Source: Mangifera indica
Lineage: Eukaryota > Streptophyta > Magnoliopsida > Sapindales > Anacardiaceae
Assembly (NCBI RefSeq): GCF_011075055.1
Contig: NW_025401112.1
Span: 310,001 to 374,000 of the forward strand
Direction: 5' to 3'
Length of the DNA stretch: 64,000 nt
Positions 23,491 to 36,534 of the stretch are shown here, piece by piece. Under the pieces are notes generated by a model, which ran no database searches, had not been told where the DNA came from, and saw only the letters and a program-made list of their open reading frames with translations. Made by a program: the position numbers and the translations under genes. Each line of letters begins with the position of its first letter. Within the stretch, counting starts at the first letter, position 1.

Positions 23491-24740
23491 ATGTATGTTA
23501 CAAGGCCTTTATCCATGTACAGAAATTTCCCAAGTGCTCTTTCGGTAGAGCCACGGGAGGGCCCATATTCAGGTTTTCTAGTAATTACAGATGAAGAAGC
23601 AGAAGCAGAAGATTCTTTTTGCTGGGGTGCCTGTAAATTCAGAAGTGTTAAAAGGTTACCATTTCCTCAAGACAAGTTACTAACAGTTGTTCATTCATCA
23701 GATTACCAAGAGATTAGCAAGACTAAAGTTTTGTTTATCCCAGTTCTCGACCAACCTCTCTCGTCTAATCGCTACTATGTTATCAGAGCTAAAGGCAAAT
23801 ACAAAGGGTACTTATGCTCTTTACTGAACTTCTGTTCATATGGTTTTTTATTCAGAAAGCTAAATTTTTTTTTTTTTTAATTTGCAGGCAAGCTTGCAAA
23901 AGTTCAAGGGAGAATGACATGGGGATTTGCTGCTTCAACAATATCATAAATGATGAGAAACCAAAGCCATTTGATCATAGAAACATATACCAGCAATTCA
24001 AGATCCACCGTTATCAATGGCACAATTTCTTTGCCAAGTCCGCTGCTACTGATGGCCTTCCTCCAAGATTCCTGAGAAAGAAAGGCTGGGAAGTTCGCAA
24101 CTCAAGATTAGTTCGTTCTCGACTAAGTGAAGCTCTAGGCCTTGATAATTCTCTCAGAGCACTGCTTCCAAGCTTCGACTTCTCTATAAGTAGCAAGCGT
24201 TCGAATTCAAATGTTGTAGGCACATGGTACTGCCCCTTCATATTTGTAAGAGAGAAAGCCAGACTTAGACACCAAATGAAGAGGTCAGTGTTCTATAAAA
24301 TGACTCTTGAGCAACGGTGGGAAGAGATCGTTTCATGCCAGAATAATGGAAGCAATGTTGTGAATGTGAATACAATGGTGAAAAGGGAAGCGAGTTCAGT
24401 GTTTGGTATGGAAGCTTTAAGGGATAATAGAGAAAACCATGCTGGATTTGTGTGGTTTATAGTCTATGACAGAAATAGAGTGAAAAGGGCAAGTGTGGGA
24501 TTGAGTGTAGCCATTGTTGAGAAAATGAGATGGGTGGAAGAGGAAGGAGGGTGGGTTGGTGGTGGCAGAGAAAAGGAAGTGAGAGTGCAGAGAGTTGAAG
24601 AGAATACAAGTGAAAGTGGCTGGCAGAGATTTGGCTGCTATGTGTTGGTGGAGAGCTTTGCTTTGAGGAGAATGGATGAAACTTTGGTATTAAGGTGTAA
24701 ATTTATACATACCCAGCACATCAAATGCAAATGGGAATGA
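23491..24740 (+). CDS. DUF1262 family protein, two exons
   Basis: Plant-specific protein of unknown biochemical role, similar to the Arabidopsis At1g13520 cluster. Exons 23491-23807 and 23888-24740 join in frame (the split Gly codon gg|g) to 389 aa. Features matching the family as I remember it are the start MYVTRPLSMYRNFPSAL, the segment GPYSGFLVITDEE near residues 30-43, and SSNRYYVIRAKGKYKG before the intron. Further matches are CCFNNI, the segment GLPPRFLRKKGWEVR and the segment GTWYCPFIFVREK. No signal peptide or membrane segment is evident. The C-terminal 150 residues are rich in Arg, Glu and Val. The intron is 80 bases with a long T tract before the acceptor. The family is known for members expressed in stress or defence, but nothing here shows that for this gene. 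Confidence 0.88.
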
Positions 24741-26640
24741 GGTTTTACACCATCCTCAACATCCGTGGCAAAGACTGTGAAGCTTGAATTTCTGTTGAGC
24801 TGTTTAGAAAAGTGCTTATAATGCTGCTGTAATTGTTTTCTGTTAGAATTTTCAGTTGTATCAAATGGTGCTGAACTCCATTGGCATGGTGTACAGTCTG
24901 ACTAAAAATCACTGATACCTCTGTAAATTCAGCTGCAGGATGCTAAGATGAGGCATCGGCTAAGAGAAAAACTATAAACCAGAAAATCTATCTTCTCGGA
25001 AGCAAAACTTGCTTTGATTGATGGAAGCCCTGCTTCTCAATCGACAATTTCCTACCATCCCATCAACATAACACTTTCGCTGTGTAAATAACTCATGCCA
25101 AAAGTGTAAAGAAGTCGCAGGCCACCTAGATGCATGTTGTCACAAAACGCGAATGTGCAAGCTCCTACCTTGAAGCAACGTGGAGGGAAAATCTCCCTCA
25201 AATAAGAAATATAAGCCAATGGATCGAGAACACATGTTTAACATCAAATTGTTAGAATATGTAATTAGGTATAATCATCATTATACTAATTAAGCGGTTT
25301 ATATAATATATAATAGAAGGTGATTGTATTATTTTAACAACACATTAAATATAAAGTGATTGAGTCGATCAAGTGACATGAATCATATTAAACGTAAATA
25401 GTGATATCACACTCAACAACCTTTAATGTGCATCAATTGACCATTCATGTCACCCAAATTATATGAACACGCAAACTTCTAAAAGCATCCAGGCTCCACG
25501 TGTCTCCAAACCATCACAGTGCCCTCACCTTTTGGCGATAAAACAAAGAGAGGAGGGGCAAGGAGGGATCTTTTGATCTAGGGTATATCTTTGGATCTTC
25601 TTCAAAAACCATTTCACAATCTTTTTGGTTCAAGAAACTCCTGAAAAGAGAGACGAGCTAATAACTCAAAAAAACTCTTTTGTATATTAGGGTTTTTGCT
25701 TAAAAACATCAAGGTGTTTACAGCATATGTTTAAAATTTTATTAAATATTGCACAAAATACTAACCTGAAGACCAGTGGTATGAATCGATGCAAAAACAA
25801 AACTTAAAGAATGAACAATTACAAATCAACATTGTTGATTCCTTATCTTTGTGATTCTTTGGTAAAATGCTTCAACAATCTTTTTAAGGGTAAAAACATC
25901 TCTACTCATCCACAAAACACCTGAGTTATCATTAATAACTATAGAGAAAGGGTGCGAGTACTTGGTAAGTGTTAATAGTCCAATGAAGTGAGAGAGAGTT
26001 TGTAATAAGAATAATATTATACATATTTACTTCGAATATATAAATAGATATACACTTATATGTGTCATCATATGAATAAATGTTAATTTTTCTTAATTCA
26101 AAATTATCTAATCATATAATAACACAATTAAAATATATATTCATTTACATACTCAAAATACGTATATATATATAATTTTATTATTTTTATAAATACATAT
26201 GTGAAACAAAGATAAAGAAATGTCATTTTATTTATTCATATTGAAAACTAAAGTCTCACATCTAATAAATATAATATAAGTGAGTGATATATAAGTGTAA
26301 GAGATTAAACTTTAACATAAATAATTAATTTTGTATAATATAAATTTCAGTCTCCGCACTTATAATCTAATATATATTTCGACAATTCATAAACATAAAG
26401 CATCTAACTAAATTAGTAGGCAATATGAATAGAAATGGTAAAATCACTTTTCTCTAGCTCAAAACAAACTTCAATGACAAATGATTGAACTCTTTAATTG
26501 TGGACAAAAAAGTGGGAAAATCCCAGTCTCCAATACGGCGTCGTATTGGAACTTTTTAATCATAGTTTTAGTTTTTTCATTTTGGTCCACCTTTTTTTTG
26601 TGTATGCCAATTCCAATTGCCTTTTTGTAGGGTTTTACTG
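24741..26640. other. Intergenic DNA with a possible retrotransposon LTR fragment and a family C foldback
   Basis: The first few hundred bases are the probable 3' UTR of the DUF1262 gene. From about 25245 a stretch beginning tgttagaatatgtaattagg resembles the 5' end of a plant LTR, but no matching second LTR or coding region was found. Near 25.99-26.17 kb lies a degraded family C foldback (gtgtcatcatatga and aatcatataataacac in opposing halves). Confidence 0.35.
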
Positions 26641-26649
26641 ATATTTTAG

Positions 26650-27491
26650 TTTTTCACGGTGAGTTTAGCTTGCTTCTTCTTCTCTCTCTCAACTCTGGTC
26701 ATTCTCTTGACGATTTTCCTCCTCTATCTCCGCCGAGGTAAGCGAAAACGGCGTCATTTCATCTTTTTCTCCTTTTCACTTTCCTCCTGAATTAGGGTTA
26801 TCATGGAAACATCGATATGCTCATCTTATCTTTGTTATGTTTCTTGTATAATGTCTTTCACACCATTTGATTGCCATCATGTTGTTTCTGAAATTTTTTC
26901 AAATTTTATTTTCTGGGTTTGTAAATTTTAATAAATTTCACCTGTAGCTGATTTTTTTTTTTAATTTCTTTTGCTTGCTTGTGTAATAAAGAATATGAGT
27001 TTGTAATTTCACATTCTGGCTGAGTCATGTCGATATACATAATGTGACCCATTTTGGTCTATGATAAATTTCTCACTCAGGGTTTTGTTCTGCTTTAGGG
27101 TGTTTCTGTATTATATAGATTAGAGATGTCATGATTAAAATTTTAGTTTTCAAATGTTGTGCCGTCAAATTCTACTGTAATATTGAGGCAATGTGTGTGA
27201 ATGAACTATTTTATGATTGGTTGAAGGAATATTTGTCTAACTGTTTGTATATTTTTAAATATTTTTTCTCAATGAGCTTCATCCTAAAGAGTTAAATGCA
27301 TTACTTTTACATTGATATTATCTCAAATTTTGTATCCTTTTTCTCTGTATTAAATTATTGCTTGTTACTGTGTACAGTTTACGCCAGCATTTACTTTTTA
27401 AGCTCTTAGCAGCTAGTTTTGACTTTGATGCTGTGCATGTACCACATTAACTGTGATTCTGTATTCTCATAGGTTATATATCTTATTTCAG
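26650..27491 (+). other. 5' UTR exon and leader intron of the FLX-like gene
   Basis: A pyrimidine-rich leader (cttcttcttctctctctc) ends at 26737 with gccgag followed by the strong donor gtaagc. The acceptor ttatttcag at 27491 lies 16 bases before the start codon. This gives a 754-base leader intron. The transcription start is approximate. Confidence 0.6.
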
Positions 27492-27507
27492 GTTATAACT
27501 TCTTGAC

Positions 27508-30500
27508 ATGGGAAGTAAAGGTCGGGTGCCACCCCCTCATCTAAGGCGGCCTCTTCCAGGCCCTGGCATAATGCATCCTGACTCATTTGGCCCTGGAAAA
27601 TGTCCAATGCCAGGTGCCTTCCCTCCTTTTGACATGTTGCCACCTCTAGAAGTTATGGAACAGAAAATTGTTGCGCAACATGTGGAGATGCAGAAGCTTG
27701 TAACAGAGAACCAGCGGCTTGCTGCTACTCATGGAACATTGAGACAAGAACTTGCTGCAGCACAGCATGAGTTGCAAATATTGCATGCTCAGATAGGAGC
27801 TATGAATTCTGAGAGAGAGCAGCAAATGAGAAGCCTTACTGACAAGATTGCCAAGATGGAAGCTGATCTACAAGCTGCAGAACCTGCTAAGTTGGAGTTA
27901 CAGCAGGCAAAGACAGATGCTCAGAATTTGGTTGTAGCAAGGGAGGAACTTATCACTAAAGTTCGTCAACTGACTCAGGATCTTCAGAGGGCCCATGCAG
28001 ATGTACAGCAGATGCCAGCTCTGATGTCAGAACTTGATAGCCTTAGACAAGAATATCATCATTGCAGGTTTCTTTTGATATCTTATTTCTGATTGTCCCA
28101 GGTGTAACTTCGGTAGAAATTATCTCGAGATTTTTGACATTTTGAAAATAAATATTAATTTTAGCAGCTTAGGTGCATATCTTTTACACAAATTTCATTT
28201 TTCACACATTCTATTACTATTTCTTGATAATTGTGTGCCTGTATTTGTTGCTTGAAGTTGTAAACCTGGAATTAAAAGGTATTTTTATTTGCACCAATGA
28301 TTTTATTTGGAGAAAATTGGATCCAAGTAATTAATTTCTGAACATCCCTGGTTCTGTAACATTTAATAATGTATCATTCCTTCTTGGAGTCATTTTTACA
28401 GATGCCTATTGTTATATTTTCTTCTTAATTAGCCTCTAGTTATGGACATCCAACGACCTTTTATCATATGATCATGCAGGGCTACTTATGAATATGAAAA
28501 GAAATTTTACAATGATCACCTTGAGTCACTTCAGGTGATGGACAAGAACTATATTACTATGGCAAGGGAAGTGGAAAAGCTTCGGGCAGAGTTGACAAAT
28601 GCCTCTAATGTTGATAGAAGAGCTGGTATTTTTATTGTTTCTTTACTTCTTCCCTTTTGGATTAACTTTTTTGTTTCTTGGTCATGTATTTTATTGAACA
28701 AACATAGGTGGGCCTTATGGCACTGAAACTGGAAACAGTGAGAATGGTGCCTCTGGTCGTCCTGTGGGACAAAATGCTTATGAAGATGGTTATGGTGTTC
28801 CCCAGGTATGCTACTTTCCTTAGTTTTGGTTTACTTTCGCTGTTATTGAAAGGAATGGTGATTAAGCTATTTGAAAAGATAGTTCCTTTTTATCTCTATT
28901 TGATTAGATTTTTTTTATTATCATTTTTTTTTGGGCATTTTTTTAGTTGTCACTTCTGAGTAGAGGAAACAATTGAAATAATGTATCACAAATAGACACG
29001 TTAATTAGGTCGAATTGAATGGAGGTTTGGCCGAAAACACAAAAAAAGAACTTGACATGATAAGATTTGGTTTGACACTATAGAGTGTCAGGCAGACCTA
29101 TGAGCCTGTTGGGCCTAGAGGTGTCAATAAGTCTGATCAAACTTGAAACCCAAACAATAATAGGTTGTCAGGTTGAGTTGACTTATTGATATATAAAGCT
29201 CTAAGGTCCGACCCATATAATAATAGGTTAGGTTGGATCGGGTTTTAATGTGGGTGAATTAGGCTTTAATTGGGTTCTGTCGGGGTTCGGTCGGATCGAC
29301 CCATTTAATCAATATTTTTAAAAAAATTTTAAACACAAATTATTTTTTAATTATTAAAATCGAAGACAGTATCTCGAATATTTTATTTATAATCCCTCAC
29401 TTGTGGTGGAGGAACATCATAGTTATATGATGAAAAATATTATAAATTTGATAACATAGTATAAATAAATTAATTTACATATTGTATAAATTACAAAATA
29501 TAAATAAAATATATCTACTATATAACATTTATTTATTCATCTTTTACATCCAAATCTCTCAATTCTTCAAAGATATCTTTTCTCACACGATTCTGTAATT
29601 TGAAATCAATTTTGACCTAATCTTTCATGTATATTATCGCTTCAATCGTATTTGGATGTAAATTGGATTCTCTATCATCTAACACGCATCCATTGGTATT
29701 AAAAGTGGATTTCGATGTTACAATTGACATCGGAGATATTAGTAGATCTCCACCCATAGTTGCAAGAACAAAAAAAGTTTCTACCTTGTCTTTTCACTAT
29801 GCTAAAATATCTAGTTTTTCAGCATTATATTTTCGAACAATTTCTGGATAATGGTCAATATTTATATAATTATAAAATTGACTATAATTTGTATTTTAGC
29901 TAACAGTTTGTTTACTGTTGCGCAACAGAGATCATATACGTGACTTTTTTTTATCTGAACTACTAAAACTTATCTCTGGTGTAGAATTTTGTTCAATTTT
30001 TTCATTTTTTTATTTATAAATATTATATATATCAAGTAAAAAATTTTGAACATATTCAACAGAATTAATATTACTATTAATTGATAAATTTTCATTAATA
30101 ACATCAAATAAATTTTGTAATCCATTAGTTTTTGTCCTAAGATCTAAAACAGTAGTTACAGAATAAAGTAAAAGAATTTTACTGCAATATTTTTAAAATT
30201 TTTGTTCCATTTGCATACATATTTTGAAAAGTATGATGAGAGTGATGAGACTTATATTTTTTAAAAATATCATTTATTTTTTCCATACTATATATTATAG
30301 AATAAGTTAGATAATACACACTTGAACAATGATCTGCGGTTGTCTTCAATGCCTTTAACAAGTTTATTAAACCCGTAGCTATTTTTCAATATTGATTTGT
30401 CAAAAAAATAGGATTCGTCAAATCTTTTGATTGGGTATTGAAGTATCGTATTATAAGACCCTCATACCCTTCACACACTTTCAATATGATATATGTTGAA

Positions 30501-33500
30501 TTCTATCTAGTTTTAATATCTATTTTAAATTTTGTTTCTTCTCAACCCATTAATCTATATAATTAATGATATGTTTGTACCCGTGACGGGGATGATAAAA
30601 TGTATGCAATGACATGTGTAATTACTTCTAAATATTTTTTAACCAAGCTCAAGTATTCTTGAGCGATTAAATTAATAATGCGATATGCACATCTAATATG
30701 AAATAATTTTTCTTTAAATGAAGGAAATAAATGATTATACATATATTCAATAACTTTTCATTATCAAAAGTAATTGAAAAAATAGAATTATTAATTTTAT
30801 ATTCTTAAAAAATATTTGCTAATGCACGATAAATTGTAAGAGTATTATGCAAATATTTTAAATTTTTAAATGTAATAATTTTTTTACATAATTCTCACTC
30901 AGAATTAATATAATTGACAGTTGCACAAAGATACCTTATATTTTAATTTGTAGCAGTCCATAAATTAAAAGTTATTGAAATAACACTATTAAAATTACTT
31001 AATTTTTTAATAATTTTTATTTTCATTAATTAATAATTTCTCAATATATCTGATCAAAAAGTTGATCTAGGAATTATTCTAAATGTTGGTTGAATATTAT
31101 TTTGCATAATCTATTCTAAAATTTTATCTTCTGCATAACTAAAAGGTTAATCAGAAGTAACTATGTACCTGTTTATATACTCTTACATCTTTATTTGATC
31201 GTATGTAAAAGTTGATATTTCTCTCATATATTCGGAATTTTTCGGCCTCTTGTTGAAGTGGCACCTAGACCAACGAATCGTGATATGGGGAATGCAATTT
31301 GTTTTTGTGTTTTGAGTTCATGTGAAATTTTTTTACAGTAATCAGTAATATATCGGTTAAGATGTCCCATACCACTTGTACTTACACATGTTAAACAAAA
31401 ACCATAATGTTTACATACTGTTAGACGAATTAATTTTTCATCTATTGTTTTTTCTATTCTATTTAAATGCTCCTGTACTATTGACCTACGAATTCATTTG
31501 TAATGATAAAATAAAAATAAAAATAATTATAAAATTATAAACACAAATTATTATTATTTGTGAATTCAGATATTTTTTGAAAGAGAGTTAATGAAAGAAA
31601 ATGAGATTGAAAATATAAAAAAATAATTGAGATTGAAAGTTTGAGAAATTTGTATTTGTAAATGAAAGTGAAAATAAAAAATTGAATAGTTTTTTATAGA
31701 AAAAAAAAAAGCAACGGTTGGCCAGTAGCCATTGAAGAGCCAATGACTTCTGCCGCAACGTAGAAGTTGTTGCTTTTATTATTTGGGAGAAACATCTTCT
31801 GTCGAGTGGCAAAAGAAGATTTGACAGAAGTAGAAAAAAATATATTTTTAAATTTTATTTTGTAAACAATATTGGGTCAGGTCGGTCCATCAGGCTAATA
31901 CTAAATCTTGAAGCTGGATCCAACAGGTCATAGGTTAGTTCGACACTCAACAGTGTCGGACAAGGTCTTATGGTGTCAGATTCTTTTTTCATGTTTTGGG
32001 TATGCCGTGCATTCGGTCTGACCGAATTGACGTGTCTAATTAGAGCAGGGTTCGGTTTTAATATTAAAGTCATAGGTTGCCTCAATTTAACCCAAAACTG
32101 TATACAAAATAAAATTTAAAAAATATTTTTTTTTTCTACTTCTAACAAATCTTATTTTGCCATTTCACAGAAGATATTTTTGCCAAGTGGCAAAAGCAAA
32201 ATCTGCCAAATGGTAGAAGCAACGACTTTTGTCTTGTAGCAAAAGTCGTTCGCTCTTCAACGACTACTGGCACCAACCAGTAGCAGTTGCTTAATTTTTT
32301 AAAAAAAAATTATTTATTTTTTTCTATAAAAACTTATTCAAATTTTTATTTTCACTTTCATTTGTAGCTACAAATCTCTTAATCTCAATTATTTCATTAT
32401 ATTTTCAATCTCATTTTCTTTCATTAATTCTCTTTGGAAAAATATCTGAATTCACAAGTAATAATAATTTATGTTTATAATTTTATTTTTATTTTTATTT
32501 TATTATTACAAATGTATCTAATGTCAAATGAATTTAATCTATTTAAATATTATTATATGGTGTTGATGATACACAAAGTGGAATAGGGGAGTACTAACGG
32601 GGGAAAGTGGTACAGGTACAAATTCATATTATTTGACAGAGAAAAAAAGAAAACAAATGTCAATGATATAAGAATACTTAAATAGAATAGAGGAAACAAT
32701 AAATGAAAAACTAATTCCTCTAATAGTATGTAAACATTGTGGTTTTTGTTTAACATACGCAAGTATAAATGAGACGGGACATCTTTGTCGATATGTTACT
32801 AATTATTGTAAAAAAATTTCACGTGAACTCATAAGACAAAACAAATTGTATTTACCAGATTGAGATCTGTCGGTCTAGGTGCCATTTCAGCAGGAGTTTC
32901 GAGTAGTTTCGAACATATGGGAGAAATGTCAACTTTTACATACAATCAAATAAAGATGCGAGATTATATGACATGTACGTAGTTGCAGAAGATGAAATTT
33001 TAGAATGAATGATGTAAAATAATATTCAACCAGTATTTAGAAAAATTCCTCCAACAACTATTAGATCAGATATATTGAGAAATTATAAATTAATAAAAAT
33101 AAAAATTATTGGAGAATTAAATAATTCTAATGGTGTTATTTCAATAATTTATGATTTATGGATTGTTATAAATTAAGATATAAAGTATTTTTGTGCAACC
33201 ATCATTATATTTATTCTGATTGACAACTATGTAAAAAAATTATTGTATTTAGAAATTTAGAATATTCGTATGATGGTTACAATTTATCGTATATTAACAA
33301 ACATTTTTGAGGAATATAAAATTAATAATTCTATTTTTTCAATTTTTTCTGATAATGATAAAGTTATTGAATATATATATAATTGTTTATCTTCTCTATT
33401 TAATGAACAATTATTTCATATTAGATGTATATGTCATATTATTAATTTAATTGCTCAAAAAGGCTTGAACTTGGCTAAAAAACCTTTAGAAGTAATCAGA

Positions 33501-35744
33501 CAAGTCATTGCATACATTTAATCATTCCTATTACGGGTACAAATATATCATCAATTATGTAGATCAATGAGGTTGAAAAAAAAAAATAAAAATAAATGTT
33601 AAAACTAGGTAAAATTCAACATATCTCATATTGAAAGCGTGCGAAGGGTATGAAGTTCCTATAACACGACAATTTAATACACAACTAAAAGATTCGACGG
33701 ATCATATTTTTTTGACAAATCAAGATTGAGAAATAACTATTGTTTTAATGAACTTGTTAGAGCTATTGAAAACACTCACAGATCATTGTTCAAGTGTGTA
33801 TTATTCAACAACTTATTTTATAATATATAGTATGATAGAAATAAGTGATATTTTTAAAGAACATAAGTATCATCATTCTCATCATGTTTTTTAGAATATA
33901 TGTATGCAAATAAAACAAAAATTTTAAAAATATTACAGTAAAATTCTTTAAAATTTCTGTTTTAGATCTTAGGGTAAAAACTAATGGATTACAAAATTTA
34001 TTTAATGTTATTAATGAAAATTTGTCAATTAATAGCAATGTTATTTCTGTTGAATATGTTCAAGATTTTTTACTTGATATGTATATGAACAAAAATATAA
34101 AAAAACTGGACAAAGTTCTGCACCAGAGGTAAGTTCTAGTAGTACAAGTAAAAAAAAGTCACACATATGATCTCTGTTGCGCAAAGGTAAACAAATTGCT
34201 AGTCAAAGTATAAATTATAGTCAATTTTATAATTATATCAATATTGACCATTATCCAAAAATTGTTCAAAGATATAATGCTGAAAAACTAGATGTTTTAG
34301 CATGGTGGAAAGACAACACAAAAACTTTTCTTGTGTTTACAGCTATACCCGAGATCAACTAATACCTCCGATGTCAATTGTAGCATCAAAATCCGCTTTT
34401 AGTACAGGTGGATGCGTGCTAGATGATAAAAGATCTAATTTACATCCAAATATGATCGAAGCGATAATGCGTATAAAAGATTGAGTCGCAGCTGATTTCA
34501 AATTACAGAATCGTGTTACAAAAGATGTTTTTAAAGAATTTAGAGATTTTGATATAGAAGATGAGTAGATAAATGTTATATAGTAGATATTTTTATTTAT
34601 GTTTGGTAATGTAAACAGTATGTAAATTAATTTATTTATACTATGTTATCAATTTATAATTTTTTTATTATATAATCACAGTATTATTCCGTCACAAGTG
34701 AGAGATTATAAATAAAATATTTAGGGTATTGTCCTCAATTTTAATAATTAAAAAATAATTTATGTTTAAAAATTTTAATTAAAAATATTGATTAAATGGA
34801 CCAATCTGACCCAATTAAAGCTGACCCGACCTATTATTATATGGGTCAGCCCTTGGAGCTTTATATATCAATAGGCCGATCACTGTTTGGGTCTCGGACC
34901 GGACCTATTGACAACTCTGCTCACAAGCATGAAAAATATCAAAGTTACTTTGCATAAAATTGTGTGCATAGAACGTGAAGCTAGACCGATTTTACATATT
35001 GACGTACATAATATATGTTGAACAGGAGTATTTGAACTTGAAATTGGTAGGTGGCATTTTATGACTAAAACAGGAGGCCAATTCGTAACTTGGCTGAACC
35101 TGCCGGATGGGAAGTCTTGGTATTATAAGGTTTATTGTTGATTTTGGATGGAACTTAAAGACTGATGTCACCCTTCAAATTTTGTCTTATAGGGGCATGG
35201 CTCTCTCCTTCCTGCTAGTGCAGGTACTAGTACTGGTGTCAATGCGAGTGTTAGTGCTCCTGCTTTTGTTGGATCTCAATCTGGGCATCCTCCTCCAAGG
35301 GCTGGTTATGATGCACCTAGAGCACCTGGTTATGAGCCGTCAAAAGGACCCGGTTATGACGCACACACGGGATCTAATTACGATGCACAGAGGGGGCATG
35401 GGTATGATATTCATAGAGGTCCTGGTTATGATGCACAGAGAGGGCCTGGCTACGACCCACAAAGAGTAGCTGGGTATGATCCACAAAGAGTAGTTGGTTA
35501 TGATCTGCAAAGAGCGCATGGTTATGATGCGCAAAGAGGACAAGCTTATGATATGCAAAGGGGACCTGGATATGATTCGTCTGGGGGTGCTAGCTATGGT
35601 GGACCAGCAAGAGGTGCCACTGCTCCAAATGGACAAATAGCTCTGAATAATGCACCTTACGGTTCTGCAACACCACCTGCCCGATCTGGAAGTGGGCATG
35701 ACATACCACCTCGAGGTGGACATCCTTCTCAGAGATGGGCATGA
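27508..35744 (+). CDS. FLL2: FLX-like (FLOWERING LOCUS C EXPRESSOR-LIKE 2 type) coiled-coil protein, four coding exons
   Basis: Family members help activate FLC in the FRIGIDA complex or act in related nuclear and structural roles; FLL2 itself is less well characterised. Exons 27508-28067, 28480-28625, 28708-28805 and 35193-35744 join in frame to 451 aa. The first 45 residues are Pro/Gly-rich (MGSKGRVPPPHLRRPLPGPG). A long coiled coil follows from about 50 to 235, rich in Gln, Glu and Ala, including LPPLEVMEQKIVAQHVEMQK and the family-typical ATYEYEKKFYNDHLESLQ. The last exon encodes a disordered Gly/Tyr/Asp tail with about ten repeats of the form GYDAQRGP, ending PSQRWA. Intron 3 is 6.4 kb because of nested transposons. 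It should still splice, since both sites are normal. The frame is intact throughout. Confidence 0.9.
28999..29113. repeat. Short inverted copy of the palindrome's central loop
   Basis: Read on the minus strand, this block is similar to 31918-32042 in the loop of the hAT palindrome. Shared words include ccaacagg..tcataggt, gacactc followed by agtgtc, and an acacgt/gacgtgt end. It abuts the left end of the palindrome directly. It may be the outer terminal part of one of the two hAT copies. Confidence 0.5.
29116..31877 (-). pseudogene. Decayed hAT transposase element, left arm of a palindrome
   Basis: This arm is the reverse complement, at roughly 80-85% identity by eye, of the right arm at 32090-34919. 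Its outer end tagaggtgtcaa pairs with the other arm's cagagttgtcaa as hAT-like terminal repeats. On the minus strand it retains scraps of a RICESLEEPER-type transposase: a BED zinc-finger region near 31330-31440 and the dimerisation region near 29630-29720. The frame has many stops. It cannot encode an active enzyme. Confidence 0.65.
31878..32089. other. Spacer at the centre of the hAT palindrome
   Basis: About 210 bases that do not pair with each other, between the two inverted arms. They resemble the block left of the palindrome (28999-29113) in inverted orientation. If the intron is transcribed, this would form the loop of a very long RNA hairpin. Confidence 0.5.
32090..34919 (+). pseudogene. 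Decayed hAT (RICESLEEPER-like) transposase element, right arm of a palindrome
   Basis: In order along the + strand are three transposase regions. First is a BED-type zinc-finger remnant near 32715-32800 (VCKHCG followed by ETGHLCRY). Second is a catalytic-domain remnant near 33330-33520 with FHIRCICHIINLIAQKGL, matching the FHIRC..HILNLIVQDGL motif of plant hAT transposases. Third is the C-terminal dimerisation region near 34280-34484, with LDVLAWWKDN and SAFSTGG. Stops and frameshifts separate the pieces. The outer end at 34919 reads cagagttgtcaa inward on the minus strand. No matching 8-base target duplication was found around the whole palindrome. Confidence 0.75.
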
Positions 35745-36534
35745 GATACCTGCACTAGTATCAATATAAATATTGTGCATTATCATTTCTTCTATGGTAC
35801 AACCATCACATTCACAATCTGCGGCATAGTGCTGAGTATATTGCCATATTTGGAGAATATTTGAGGCAGACTGCTGCCACTTTGAGACTGCTGACTTCCG
35901 AGCCATTTTTGTGATGTTTTACTTTATTTTTAACTTTTATGATCGAGTAGAAATTTACAGGCAGCCGGCAATGGTTTCCATCATTGTAGTGGATGTATCT
36001 GAAATATGAATACACATAAAATGGTATACGTTCTTAATTGTAATAATTTCAAATCTACCGTTTGGATGGGATCAGATGTTTTGTTATTGTACTCTTTTAA
36101 GTTAAATATTATAGGATGGTTTTGGTGCAATGGGTAGAGTAATATTATATATATTAATTTTAAATGTATAATTGATTATATATTTTTGTGTGTTATCATG
36201 TGATTAAATATTATTTTATTTTTAATTTAAAATTATTTAATCATATAATGATATTCATCATAACTTTCAAAGTCATATTAAAAGTAAAAAATAGGTTGTA
36301 CTATTTTAAAGCTTATATAAAAGCAAGTTTGGTTAGATCGTGTCAACCTACAAAAATTTGAAAGTCGGGAACAAGGCACATTATGGTATCTTGTGGGAAA
36401 AAAAATTATTTATTTTATTATTTTTGTTTGTAAGGTTATCTCATAAACTTTTTTATGAAATTTTAGCCCCACTTGTTTTGTTTGCAAGTTGTGCCAAAAA
36501 AAAGTGGATCATATGGGCGGGCACAACACAACAC
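35745..36534. other. FLX-like 3' UTR and a family C foldback
   Basis: The first few hundred bases are probably the 3' UTR of the FLX-like gene. At about 36138-36256 lies a foldback of family C (gttatcatgtgattaaat against atttaatcatataatgat). No other gene is supported; the minus open frame at 35340-35906 is the complement of the FLX-like repeat exon. Confidence 0.45.

Noticed and set aside
25245..25880. Possible solo LTR starting tgttagaatatg
   Set aside because: The start resembles plant copia LTRs, but no matching 3' boundary, second LTR, primer-binding site or target duplication could be fixed.
33270..33521. An independent small gene in the FLX-like intron
   Set aside because: Its FHIRCICHIINLIAQ motif identifies it as a piece of the decayed hAT transposase.
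35340..35906. Minus-strand open frame of 188 codons
   Set aside because: It is the complement of the repetitive last exon of the FLX-like gene; the repeat structure keeps the antisense frame open.
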